In this document: one piece after another, positions 17,201 to 25,736 of the stretch
How positions within the stretch are numbered: position 1 is the stretch's first letter
Layout: the number at the start of each line of letters is the position of its first letter
Source: Flaviflexus salsibiostraticola
Lineage (GTDB): Bacteria; Actinomycetota; Actinomycetes; Actinomycetales; Actinomycetaceae
Assembly: GCF_003952265.1 (NCBI RefSeq)
Contig: NZ_CP034438.1
Span: forward strand, 1,364,001-1,428,000
DNA: 64,000 nucleotides
Direction: 5' to 3'
The notes under the pieces: generated by a model
What the model was told of the DNA's origin: nothing
The model's database searches: none
What the model saw: only the letters and a program-made list of their open reading frames with translations
Position numbers and translations under genes: made by a program

Positions 17201-17995
17201 TCACGACCACGTCGCGCTATCAGGGTCGACTCCGTGACCGCGAGCGTTCTCCTCGATCACCTGCCGAAGCCACTGGGCAAGGCCAGGCGCTCGATCATCG
17301 TAGTGGGCTCGAAAACGCGGATCGTCTGTATACATGCGGGCCAGGATCACCTGATTCGAGTGACCAGCCTCCATCCACTGATTGAGCCACCGCAGGTGTG
17401 CCTCCGCGAGTTCGTTCGCCCGATCCTCACCGGGCTCGATGCCCGCGCGACAGGCCTCGGCGAGCGCCTCGTCCAGGGCGTCGACGTCGACCTTGGCGGC
17501 TGTCCAGTCCGCCGCCGTCATCTCCGCGACTCGCTCTGCCGACTTCCGCCACTCCGCGGTTCCTCCCCACCGCTCCTCCGCCTCGTCCTCCCATCGCGGA
17601 TCCCATCCGCTCCCGAGGATCGCGGCGCGCTCCTCAGCACTGATCTTCCTGCCCATCGTCGTCTCCTTCATCAACTTGTCGACTGCGGAGACCTTCTCCT
17701 GCAGATGAGAGATGCGTGCGAGCAGCTTCCGGCGCTGCCCCGCGAGATGCCGACCGGTGTCGGGATCAGCCAGAGCCTCGCCGATGTGGGACAGCGACAT
17801 CCCTGTCTCCCGATAGAGCAGGACATGATGCAGCCGCTCCATGTCCTGCTCCGAGTAGAGCCGGTACCCGCCGCTCGACCGCCCGTTCGGCACGACCAGG
17901 CCAATCTCGTGCCAGTAATGCAGAGCCCGCACGCTGACACCGAGAAGCTCTGCCGCCGCTCCCACCGTCCACTCCCGCTGTTCTCTCACACTCAT
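17201..17995 (-). CDS. MerR family regulator with TipAS-type effector domain
   Basis: 264 residues. The N-terminal MerR winged helix has WTVGAAAELLGVSVRALHYW and the downstream GGYRLYSEQDMERLHHVLLY. A coiled-coil linker (RRKLLARISHLQEKVSAVDK) leads to an alpha-helical TipAS domain around residues 150-255, which in Streptomyces TipA binds thiopeptide antibiotics and other compounds. It is convergent with the IS3 element. A MerR-type dyad lies immediately upstream. Confidence 0.9.
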   Translation of the reverse strand: MSVREQREWTVGAAAELLGVSVRALHYWHEIGLVVPNGRSSGGYRLYSEQDMERLHHVLLYRETGMSLSHIGEALADPDTGRHLAGQRRKLLARISHLQEKVSAVDKLMKETTMGRKISAEERAAILGSGWDPRWEDEAEERWGGTAEWRKSAERVAEMTAADWTAAKVDVDALDEALAEACRAGIEPGEDRANELAEAHLRWLNQWMEAGHSNQVILARMYTDDPRFRAHYDDRAPGLAQWLRQVIEENARGHGVDPDSATWS

Positions 17996-18005
17996 AGGAT
18001 CAAGC

Positions 18006-18026
18006 CTGACGCCGCGTCAGAGTCAA
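18006..18026 (-). promoter_or_regulatory. putative MerR operator and -35 element
   Basis: On the minus strand TTGACT (18026-18021) is followed at once by the dyad CTGACGC-G-GCGTCAG (18020-18006), just upstream of the MerR start at 17995. MerR regulators bind a dyad in a long promoter spacer, so this is a likely autoregulatory site. The -10 is not clear. Confidence 0.45.
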
Positions 18027-18201
18027 GACAAGCAGGCTGCCGTGTTTCAACCAGTCCCCCGCCTCACGTGAAGGAGCACCGGCCGATCATTCTGCCCCCG
18101 GACGGGGCTGGCGAGTGGACTTGGTCCCTTCTTGCCGGGAACCCTGTTGAGGGAGATCGGGGAATGGGACGATGAGGTGAGTCTGATGAGAAGGAGCCGC
18201 C

Positions 18202-19011
18202 GTGGCGTGGGACGCCTACATCTTTGATCTTGATGGAACACTGACGCCTGCAGGGGCCGATGCCGAAGGCGACGCTCTTGAAGCGCTGGCCGCACTGTCG
18301 GCCACGAGCGCAGAGATCATCATTGCGACGGGCCGGACGCTCAATGCGGGCGTCGCCGTTCTGGAGGGCGCGGGCATACCCGGCTACGTCATCGCCTCGA
18401 ACGGTGGCATCATCTCCCGCGAGCCGGGCGGCGAGATCCTCAAGCGCACGATCATGGCCGATGAGATGATCGCGGAACTCGTGCGGATCGGACGCAGGCC
18501 AGGCATCGACATTGCGCTGTTCCGCTCCCACGATCTCGTCATGGAACGACCGGGCAGGGCCGCCGACCACACGAGGAACGGCAACTCGCAGGTCGACATC
18601 AGTTTCGAGCCGATCGACGATGCTGACTGGAGCGATGTCCTCAAGGTCATGTACTGGGCTGATCCCGATGTCATGGCGGAGCACATTCCCCACATGACGG
18701 CGGCGCAGCCCGGGATCGTTCAGTCGATGGACACGGTGGCAGAGATGTCGACCCCCGGCGCCGCGAAGGAGGATGCTCTGGGGTGGCTCGCCGATCATCT
18801 CCGGCTTGATCTCAGGCGCTGCCTGGGGATCGGGGATTCTGGCAACGACCTTGGATGGCTCCCCCTCGTCGGCCATTCGGTCGCTCCGGATAACGCCACT
18901 CCTGCCGTCAAGCAGGCTGTACATGAAGTCATCGGCTCCCAGGAATCAGGGGCCGTCGTGACGTACATCGACGAGCTCGCGCGGGAGCGGCAGGCGAGAG
19001 CGGCCGGCTGA
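18202..19011 (+). CDS. HAD superfamily hydrolase, Cof/IIB type
   Basis: 269 residues from a GTG at 18202, which follows AAGGAG by 6 bases. Motif I is FDLDGTLTP near residue 8, motif II is ATGRT near residue 46, and motif IV is GIGDSGNDLGWL near residue 214. These define Cof-type sugar-phosphate phosphatases. It stands alone between a MerR gene and the convergent FGGY kinase operon; its substrate is unknown. It is related to the tandem pair at 23838-25681. Confidence 0.88.
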   Translation: MAWDAYIFDLDGTLTPAGADAEGDALEALAALSATSAEIIIATGRTLNAGVAVLEGAGIPGYVIASNGGIISREPGGEILKRTIMADEMIAELVRIGRRPGIDIALFRSHDLVMERPGRAADHTRNGNSQVDISFEPIDDADWSDVLKVMYWADPDVMAEHIPHMTAAQPGIVQSMDTVAEMSTPGAAKEDALGWLADHLRLDLRRCLGIGDSGNDLGWLPLVGHSVAPDNATPAVKQAVHEVIGSQESGAVVTYIDELARERQARAAG

Positions 19012-19051
19012 GTTCGACAGCTGCGCGATCATGTTGCATGAGCAGATACGT

Positions 19052-19085
19052 GGAGGGGGTCCTGCTGTGAAGCAGAACCCCCTCC
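19052..19085. terminator. bidirectional terminator between HAD gene and FGGY kinase gene
   Basis: Arms 19052-19066 and 19071-19085 pair over 15 bp with one mismatch and a GTGA loop, located between two convergent genes. Confidence 0.75.
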
Positions 19086-19100
19086 ATTGCCCTAGGGCTC

Positions 19101-20771
19101 CTAGCCGTTCTTCCTATCGTGGATTCGACGCTGGAACTCCTTGAGTCGCGCCATGACGTCGTTGGCACCGCGACCGAAGTAGTCGTGGAGCGTCACATAC
19201 TCCTCGTAGAGCAGATCGTACTTCTGAGCGGCATCCTCATTGGGGACATAGGCGTGCTCGATCTTTGACCCCATGTTCTTAGCTGCTGCGTAGACGTCAG
19301 GATATGCACCTGCCGCGACCGCACCATAGATGGCGGCTCCTAGTGAGCCTGCCAGCTTCGACCCTGAGATGGACAGCGGAATGCGTGTGATATCCGCGTA
19401 CATCTGCATGAGAACCTTATTCTTCAGCAGGCCACCCGCCGCGACGATCTCGTTGATCTCGACACCATGGTCCAGGAAGTTCTCGATGATGACGCGAAGA
19501 CCGAAACCGGTCGCCTCAAGGTAAGCCCTGTAGATGTCTTCAGGTCTCGTATTGAGTGTCATCCCCAGAAGCGTGCCGGAGAGATTCGCGTTGTTGAGAA
19601 TGGAGCGGTTTCCGTTGTGCCAGTCCAGTGCGAGCAGACCGTGCTCTCCAACTTCTTGGTCTGCTCCCTTCTCAGTAAGGAGCTCGTGGACGGAGATCCC
19701 TCGACGGTTCGCCTCGTTCTGATACTCGCCGGGAACGATATTGTCGACGATCCAGGCAAAGATATCCCCGACGCCCGTCTGGCCACCTTCGTAGCCCCAG
19801 AGCCCCGCAGAGATACCGCCATTGGTGATCCCGAAGACGCCTGGGATGTCCCTGGCGGTTTCGCCGTTGACGATGTAGACGTTCGACGTGCCCATGATCG
19901 CCGTCATCTGTCCCGGCTCCACCGCCTGCGCAGCGGGGGCGGTGACGTGTGCATCAATCTGACCGACGGCCACTGCGATGCCGGCCGGAAGACCGAGAGC
20001 GTCGGCCATCTCTTCCGTCAGATCGCCCGCGCGCTCGCCGAGCTGCATGACCGGTGCATCAAACTTGTCCGCGATGAAGCGACGAAACTTCGGGTTGAGT
20101 TCCGCGAAGTACTCCTCTGAGGGGTACTGATCGTTCTGCCGAAGAGCCTTGTAACCCGCTGGGGCGGCAGAGTGGACGAGCGTTCCGCTCAGCTGCCAGA
20201 CGATCCAGTCGACTGCCTCGACGTAGTAGTCCATCGCCTCGTACACATCAGGCGCCTTCTCAAGCGTCTCCAGCGCCTTGGGAAGAACGATCTCCGACGA
20301 GAGCCGCCCACCATAACGACCCAGCCACATCTCACCGCGGGCCTCTGCTATGGCGATTGCGCGCTCTGCCTGTTCAGTTCCACCGTGATGCTTCCACATC
20401 TTCACGTAGGCGTGCGGGTTGTTCTTGAACTCGTCCGACTCACACAGTGGGATGCCGTCCTCGTCGGTCGGCAGACATGATGCCGACGTGAAGTCCGTGC
20501 CAATGCCGATGATGTCGTTCGCGTCGACCTTTGCCTCTGCAACGGCTTCCGGGACGACAGACTTGAGGACCTCTATATAGTCCGAGGGAACCTGGAGGGC
20601 GAAATCGGGCGGGAGCGGCTGGTCGTCTCCAGCAGTCAACGTCCTGTCCATCACGCCGTGGGGATATTCCATGACAGAGCTGCCAAGCTCCATGCCATCG
20701 GAGACGCGGACAACGGTTGCGCGCCCGGATAAGGTTCCGAAGTCAACGCCGACTACATACTTCTCGTTCAT
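19101..20771 (-). CDS. araB: FGGY-family ribulokinase (AraB-like)
   Basis: 556 residues, the length of ribulokinases rather than xylulokinases. The N-terminus YVVGVDFGTLSGRATVVRV, the block GIGTDFTSASCLPTDEDG, NPHAYVKMWKHH near residue 125 and the late AAGGLLKNKVLMQMYADITR are AraB features. AraB phosphorylates L- or D-ribulose at C5. It is the last gene of a minus-strand unit after a GatD-like dehydrogenase, a SorC regulator and DeoC, so the natural substrate could be another ketopentose or polyol. AAAGGTGAT precedes the ATG. Confidence 0.85.
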   Translation of the reverse strand: MNEKYVVGVDFGTLSGRATVVRVSDGMELGSSVMEYPHGVMDRTLTAGDDQPLPPDFALQVPSDYIEVLKSVVPEAVAEAKVDANDIIGIGTDFTSASCLPTDEDGIPLCESDEFKNNPHAYVKMWKHHGGTEQAERAIAIAEARGEMWLGRYGGRLSSEIVLPKALETLEKAPDVYEAMDYYVEAVDWIVWQLSGTLVHSAAPAGYKALRQNDQYPSEEYFAELNPKFRRFIADKFDAPVMQLGERAGDLTEEMADALGLPAGIAVAVGQIDAHVTAPAAQAVEPGQMTAIMGTSNVYIVNGETARDIPGVFGITNGGISAGLWGYEGGQTGVGDIFAWIVDNIVPGEYQNEANRRGISVHELLTEKGADQEVGEHGLLALDWHNGNRSILNNANLSGTLLGMTLNTRPEDIYRAYLEATGFGLRVIIENFLDHGVEINEIVAAGGLLKNKVLMQMYADITRIPLSISGSKLAGSLGAAIYGAVAAGAYPDVYAAAKNMGSKIEHAYVPNEDAAQKYDLLYEEYVTLHDYFGRGANDVMARLKEFQRRIHDRKNG

Positions 20772-20924
20772 ATGATCACCTTTGATCTTGGGTTAAGAAA
20801 AAAACTCGTGTGTGCAGGTGGACTGTCGTTAAAGGGGTCGCTCACCACCACCTTTCTCCCTCGCGCGACCGGGTACCGCGGTGCTCCATGGAGCACCCTC
20901 AGAAGGTGCCCCATGGAACCCGTG
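20772..20924. other. intergenic region between deoC and the AraB-like gene with palindromes
   Basis: 153 bp. It contains a perfect 18-bp palindrome at 20880-20897 (GGTGCTCCATGGAGCACC) and a nearby related inverted pair (GGTGCCCCATGGAACCC at 20905-20921). These may form a partial terminator or processing hairpin behind deoC that lowers expression of the kinase gene. Confidence 0.5.
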
Positions 20925-21569
20925 TCAGAGTGTGTCGAGCACCTTCTGCGTGCCGGAGAGGCCGAGGCGGCTCGCACCGGCCTCGATGAGCTCGGCGGCG
21001 AACCTGCCGTCGCGGATGCCGCCGGATGCCTTGACTCCGATGTCGGGGCCGACCGTCTCACGCATGAGCCTGATGGCCTCCACAGATGCTCCGCCGGCCT
21101 TGTGGTAGCCGGTCGATGTCTTGACGTAATCAGCCTTGGCTGCGACTGATGCCCTGCAGGCTGCGACGATCTCATCGTCGGTCAGCGCTGCAGACTCGAT
21201 GATGACCTTGAGGAGAACGTTCGGCGCCGCGTCGCGCACCGCCTGAATCTCGTTCTGGATGTAGTCGAAGTCGCCCTCCTTCGCCTTGCCGACGTTGATG
21301 ACCATGTCGATCTCGTCGACGCCGGCCTCAGCAAGCTCCTTCGCCTCCGCGGCCTTGACCGAGGCGCTGTGTGCGCCCGAGGGGAAGCCGCAGACGGCTG
21401 CGACCTTGACGGTTGTTTCCCTCGGGAGGGGGATCTGGGTCGGGGAGACGCAGACAGAGAACGTGCCGAGCCGCTCCGCTTCGTCGAGCAGAGCCAGCAC
21501 GTCCTCCTTCGTTGCCTCGGGTGCGAGCAGAGTGTGATCGACGATGCCGACGACGTCCTGGGGGTTCAT
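20925..21569 (-). CDS. deoC: deoxyribose-phosphate aldolase DeoC
   Basis: 214 residues. TIM-barrel class I aldolase with the Schiff-base Lys in YVKTSTGYHKAGGAS near residue 150, the proton-relay Lys in GVKASGGIRDG near residue 178, and DMVINVGKAKEGDF near residue 93. The canonical reaction cleaves 2-deoxyribose 5-phosphate to acetaldehyde and glyceraldehyde 3-phosphate. The neighbours are a polyol-phosphate dehydrogenase-like protein and a kinase rather than deoA/deoD/cdd, so it may act on a different sugar phosphate. Start at the ATG behind GGAGAAACC. Confidence 0.9.
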   Translation of the reverse strand: MNPQDVVGIVDHTLLAPEATKEDVLALLDEAERLGTFSVCVSPTQIPLPRETTVKVAAVCGFPSGAHSASVKAAEAKELAEAGVDEIDMVINVGKAKEGDFDYIQNEIQAVRDAAPNVLLKVIIESAALTDDEIVAACRASVAAKADYVKTSTGYHKAGGASVEAIRLMRETVGPDIGVKASGGIRDGRFAAELIEAGASRLGLSGTQKVLDTL

Positions 21570-21642
21570 GGTTTCTCCATTTCCTGGCGGCACATGGACC
21601 GCCGTGTTTCTCAGTGTGAATAGCCTGTCACGGATGGTGCAC

Positions 21643-22611
21643 TCATTCGTGCCCCTCGGGCACATCGTCGAGGATCTGCTGCGCGATGTTGGACTCCGTG
21701 ACCAAGACCGTGCACAGCCCCGCATAGAGCACTGCCCTGGTCATCTCGCTCTTCTCCTCGCCGACCGCCACGGCGATCGACCGAGGCACGCGGGCAAGCG
21801 CCTCGAGTCCAAGGCCGATCGTGCGCTGGTCGAGCTCGAAGTCGACGACACGTCCGAACCGGTCGATGAAGTGGCCGAGGATGTCGCCGATTGCTCCGGC
21901 ACCGCTGAGTTCGACCAGTTCATCGGCAGTGATGCAATCGGTCGTCACGAGGACCGACTGGGGCGAGAGAACCCCAATCGAGTAGACAGCCACGTCCGCC
22001 CTGCCTGCGAGATGCAGGGTGCCTGCGACCTGCCGGTCGGCCCGCAGGCGATGGGCGAGCTCCCGGTCCTGCACGATGGCCGAGGCCGGCAGGAGCGCGG
22101 TCCGAGGATCACGCGACTTGCCGGCAATCATGCGGATGATGCTCCCGGCATCGACCGTGTCGCGCAGGGAGCTGGCGCCACCATTGAGTTGGACGATCGT
22201 TGGACGGTTGAATGCACCCTCGGGAAGGCACTCTGCGATCGCAGCAAGAGTGTGGCCCCACGAGACCCCGATGATGTCGGGGCCCGGACGCATCTCGAGC
22301 AGATAGTCCGCAGCGGCCTGCCCAACGAGATCCATGGTGGCCGCATTGGTCGGCTGACTCTCGACAACGACAGCTTCCGGCAGATCGAAGCGGCTTGTCA
22401 GGCGCTGCTCAAGGTCACGCCTCCGCGAGTGCGGATGGTGGATCTTGATCTCGACAAGGCCCGATTGACGGGCCTCCTCGAGCAGACGCCCCACCTTCCA
22501 GCGGCTGACGCGGAGCTTATCCGCCACATCGGACTGCAGAAGCCCGTCGTTGTAATACAGCTCCGCCGCACGCACCATGGCGTGCTCATGCTCCGCGCTT
22601 CCGCTCCTCAT
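21643..22611 (-). CDS. SorC family sugar-binding transcriptional regulator
   Basis: 322 residues from the ATG at 22611, which overlaps the stop of the upstream dehydrogenase gene (ATGA). The HTH is NDGLLQSDVADKLRVSRWKV near residues 20-40. The sugar-phosphate domain shows IIGVSWGHTLAAIAECL, IVQLNGGASSLRD and GAGAIGDILGHFIDRFG. It is embedded in the operon it probably controls. It is clearly related to the SorC protein at 12780-13787. Confidence 0.9.
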   Translation of the reverse strand: MRSGSAEHEHAMVRAAELYYNDGLLQSDVADKLRVSRWKVGRLLEEARQSGLVEIKIHHPHSRRRDLEQRLTSRFDLPEAVVVESQPTNAATMDLVGQAAADYLLEMRPGPDIIGVSWGHTLAAIAECLPEGAFNRPTIVQLNGGASSLRDTVDAGSIIRMIAGKSRDPRTALLPASAIVQDRELAHRLRADRQVAGTLHLAGRADVAVYSIGVLSPQSVLVTTDCITADELVELSGAGAIGDILGHFIDRFGRVVDFELDQRTIGLGLEALARVPRSIAVAVGEEKSEMTRAVLYAGLCTVLVTESNIAQQILDDVPEGHE

Positions 22612-23669
22612 CAGTTCGTCGGAAGGTCCGCTCCGTTGGGCAGGAACAGCACCTTTGAGGAGTGAATGGTCCGCTCCGACATCGCTCGGATCGTGTCTGC
22701 GACCTTCTCCAGCGGCTCCTCGTGCGTGATCATGAATTCCCACGTGAGATTGCCGTTGGCCATGTGCTCGAGAGTGGTCGTCCACTCCGAACCGGGGAAC
22801 GGTGCGCTGAAGGAGTTCCAGGACCCGCGAATGTTGATCTCGAGCCGCATGAGCCGCGCCCAGTTCGCAGCGGAGATCTCAACCGGAGCGTTGGGGATGC
22901 CGATGAGGGTGACATCGCCATGACGGGCGGTGATTCCAACGGACTGATCAGCGACCGCCGGGACGCCTGTCGTCTCGACGACGACATCGAAACCGGTGCC
23001 GACGATGGCCTCGAGCTCCTCCGTCGATGACACGGCAGTGGTCGCTCCGGCTTCGAGTGCGAGCTTTGACTTCTCGTCGGACACGTCGACGGAGACGATC
23101 TCGGTCGCTCCCATGATTCGGGCCCACTGAATCGAGAAGAGCCCGATCGGACCGCCGCCGCCCATGACCGCCACCCGGGAGCCGGCGGTGAGCTTCGTGC
23201 GCCAGATGGCGTGGAGGGCGATCGCGGCAGGATCAACCATGGCGGCCGCGCGAGCATCGAGCCCGGCGGGGACCTTGAGCAGAAGGTTGGCGGGGCCGGC
23301 TACATATTCCGCGTAGGCACCGTTGCGGCGGGAGCCGTAGTAGTCGTAGTCCTCGCACAGCGAGTAGTGCCCCTGGACGCAGGGCTCGCACGCGAAGCAG
23401 GGCAGCATCGGCGGAACGGAGACGAGGTCACCGACCTCGAAGCCCTCGACACCCTCGCCGATCTCATCGATGTAGGCGGAGAATTCGTGACCCGTCACGA
23501 GAGGAAGCTTGTGCGGGCCCTTTTTGTACATCCTGTCCAGATCAGAGCCGCACACGCCGCATGCGGCGACCTTCATGACCACCTCGCCGGGACCCGCCGT
23601 GGGCTTCTCGATCTCCTCCAGGCGGACATCGCCGACTCCGTGCATAACGACGGCCTTCATCATGGACAT
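22611..23669 (-). CDS. zinc-dependent polyol (phosphate) dehydrogenase, GatD-like
   Basis: 352 residues, MDR family. Catalytic zinc region GVCGSDLDRMYKKG and GHEFSAYIDEIG, structural zinc cysteines in CFACEPCVQGHYSLC, and the Rossmann motif GGGGPIGLFSIQ. The blocks YYGSRRNGAYAEY and GSWNSFSAPFPGSEW closely resemble galactitol-1-phosphate 5-dehydrogenase (GatD), so a phosphorylated polyol is a plausible substrate, oxidised with NAD. It leads an operon with SorC, DeoC and an AraB-like kinase. AAGGAGAGAG precedes the ATG. Confidence 0.85.
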   Translation of the reverse strand: MSMMKAVVMHGVGDVRLEEIEKPTAGPGEVVMKVAACGVCGSDLDRMYKKGPHKLPLVTGHEFSAYIDEIGEGVEGFEVGDLVSVPPMLPCFACEPCVQGHYSLCEDYDYYGSRRNGAYAEYVAGPANLLLKVPAGLDARAAAMVDPAAIALHAIWRTKLTAGSRVAVMGGGGPIGLFSIQWARIMGATEIVSVDVSDEKSKLALEAGATTAVSSTEELEAIVGTGFDVVVETTGVPAVADQSVGITARHGDVTLIGIPNAPVEISAANWARLMRLEINIRGSWNSFSAPFPGSEWTTTLEHMANGNLTWEFMITHEEPLEKVADTIRAMSERTIHSSKVLFLPNGADLPTN

Positions 23670-23837
23670 TTCTCTCTCCTTCGCGTCGACTCAGATCGAC
23701 TCAGCAATTTCTCTCAACATACGACAGTCTCCACAGCGAAACAACGTAAATTGCATAGTCCTACATATGAGCAGAATGGGGCAACAAATGTAGGCGAATC
23801 CTGGCTTTGTGACGCCTCCCGTTCCGGATATAGTCGG
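23670..23837. promoter_or_regulatory. divergent promoter region with a TTGYATAGTC-like site
   Basis: 168 bp between the leftward GatD-like gene and the rightward HAD gene, AT-rich for this genome. TTGCATAGTC at 23751-23760 differs by one base from TTGTATAGTC found upstream of two other catabolic units (31539-31548 and 38139-38148). Confidence 0.4.
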
Positions 23838-24674
23838 ATGATGGCTGAAAGATTGAACGGTTCCCTCCCTGAGAACATCGGCGACATCGAGGTCGCCGTC
23901 TTCGACATCGATGGCACATTGTCAGATGACAAGTCCCGCGTCTCCGACCGGACGGTGGCGGCGCTGCGCGACCTCAGCGACGCTGGCGTCCACGTCGTGC
24001 TCGCATCCGGCCGCATCGCCCCCGCCATGCGGAAGCTCTTCGTCCGAATGGAGAGGGACGGCTTCATCATCGGGTGCAATGGCGCGATCACAGTCCACAC
24101 CGATCATGACGATGTCATCGGGTCGCACCCCGTCGACGACGACATGTACGGGTCGGTCATCGAATTCGGTCGAGACGAGAACCTCGAAACCGTCATCTTC
24201 GGCGTCCACGACCTCTTCACGGAAGATGACGGCAACGCGAGGGTGCTCCTCCAAGGCCCCAACGAGGGGCTCGTCCCGATCCTGACCGATCTCGAGACGC
24301 TGGAGCGCGAGAACCGGCTCAAGGTCATGTACTACGTGGACCCGGATCGCACGGACGGGGTGGTCGACCGGCTGCGGGATCGATTCCCCAGCACCGTCCA
24401 GACCCTGCCGGAGTTCTACGAGCTCACCCATGCGGAGGTCGACAAGTGGACCGGCCTCCAGCCCATCCTCGAGGAACTGGGGGCCAGCCCGAGCACGACG
24501 CTCGGGGTCGGCGACTCCGAGAACGACCTCTCCTGGCTGCCCAACGTCGGCATCTCCGTCGCCATGGGCAATGCCTATCCCTCCGTCAAGGACGCGTGCG
24601 ATTACGAGATCGGAAACAACGACGACGATGCTGTGGCCGATCTCGCCTCGCGGTGGGCCGCACACCTCGGCTGA
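23838..24674 (+). CDS. HAD superfamily hydrolase, Cof/IIB type (tandem copy 1)
   Basis: 278 residues. Motif I FDIDGTLSDD near residue 23, motif II LASGRIAP near residue 53, and motif IV GVGDSENDLSWLP near residue 230. Cof-type cap insertion lies between motifs II and III. Two adjacent ATG codons (23838 and 23841) are possible starts and no ribosome site separates them. A close paralogue follows 137 bp downstream. Such enzymes dephosphorylate sugar phosphates; the substrate is not predictable. Confidence 0.88.
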   Translation: MMAERLNGSLPENIGDIEVAVFDIDGTLSDDKSRVSDRTVAALRDLSDAGVHVVLASGRIAPAMRKLFVRMERDGFIIGCNGAITVHTDHDDVIGSHPVDDDMYGSVIEFGRDENLETVIFGVHDLFTEDDGNARVLLQGPNEGLVPILTDLETLERENRLKVMYYVDPDRTDGVVDRLRDRFPSTVQTLPEFYELTHAEVDKWTGLQPILEELGASPSTTLGVGDSENDLSWLPNVGISVAMGNAYPSVKDACDYEIGNNDDDAVADLASRWAAHLG

Positions 24675-24811
24675 GCACACACAGCAACTGGCGGGCAGGG
24701 GCCGGCAACGGGCCGCCCCTCGGTCCGCTCGAGCCCCCCCTTTGACGTCCATCCCACGGGCCGAGAGGGATCTCACCGGATCCCGCCGCACCGTTTCGGT
24801 ATGGTCGAGAT

Positions 24812-25681
24812 ATGCCTATCTCGATGGACGATTCTCTGCCCGATAACATCGGCGAATTCCGCGCGGCGGTCTTCGACGTCGACGGAACGCTCGCCCGGGA
24901 CGATTCCCAGATCTCGGACCGCACGATCGAGGCGCTGGCCCGCCTGGCCGACACGGGCGTCGACATCATCATCGCGACGGGGCGCACGGCCCCTGCTGCC
25001 GTCTCGATCCTGCACAGGGTGGGCGTGTCCGGCTACGCGATCGCCTGCAATGGCGCCATCACCGTTCACACCGATCAGGACGAGCCCGTCTCGACCATGC
25101 CCATCCGCGACGAGGTGTTCGATGCCGCGGTCGAGTACTGCCGTTCGGCCGATGTCCAGGTCGCCATCTTCACCCCGACCGCTCTCCACTGCGATCGCCA
25201 GGCCGAGGCCTGGCACTTCCTCCACGAATCCAATGAGGGCATGATCCCTCACGTCGCCGACCCGACGAGCGTTCCCCAGCGCGATCGCCTCAAGTTCATG
25301 ATCTACGTGAGTCGCGAGCAGGACCCGATCGTCGGCCCCGAGCTTCGTCGCCGCTTCCCCGCGGTCATGAAGACACTTCCCGAGTACTACGAGATCAACG
25401 AGCCGGGCGTCGACAAGTGGGTCGGCGTCGAGGCCGCGCTCAACGACCTCGGAATTGCCCCCGAGGAGGCGCTCGGCATGGGCGACTCCGAGAATGATCT
25501 GTCATGGCTGCCGAGGATCGGGATGCCGATCGCCATGGGCAACGCCTTCGATTCCGTCAAGGCTGAGTGCCGTTACCAGATCGGTGGCAATGAGGAGGAC
25601 CGGGCGGCCGCCTTCATCGAACGCTGGGCGGACCACCGGGAGATGGCCGGTCTCGCTGAGCCGGTCGACAACATCGCCTGA
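24812..25681 (+). CDS. HAD superfamily hydrolase, Cof/IIB type (tandem copy 2)
   Basis: 289 residues. Motif I FDVDGTLARDD, motif II IATGRTAPAA and motif IV GMGDSENDLSWLP. It aligns with the preceding HAD protein along its full length (SLPDNIGEFRAAVFDVDGTL against SLPENIGDIEVAVFDIDGTL; ACNGAITVHTDQD against GCNGAITVHTDHD), so the pair is a tandem duplication that has diverged. The start could also be the in-frame ATG at 24824. It ends before a strong bidirectional terminator. Confidence 0.88.
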   Translation: MPISMDDSLPDNIGEFRAAVFDVDGTLARDDSQISDRTIEALARLADTGVDIIIATGRTAPAAVSILHRVGVSGYAIACNGAITVHTDQDEPVSTMPIRDEVFDAAVEYCRSADVQVAIFTPTALHCDRQAEAWHFLHESNEGMIPHVADPTSVPQRDRLKFMIYVSREQDPIVGPELRRRFPAVMKTLPEYYEINEPGVDKWVGVEAALNDLGIAPEEALGMGDSENDLSWLPRIGMPIAMGNAFDSVKAECRYQIGGNEEDRAAAFIERWADHREMAGLAEPVDNIA

Positions 25682-25697
25682 CAGCGCCCCTGATGAC

Positions 25698-25727
25698 GTA
25701 TGGCCCCGGCTCTCACCGGGGCCATAC
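25698..25727. terminator. bidirectional terminator
   Basis: Perfect 12-bp stem (25698-25709 with 25716-25727) and a 6-nt loop, between the convergent HAD and GntR genes. Confidence 0.85.
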
Positions 25728-25736
25728 CTCTGACTG

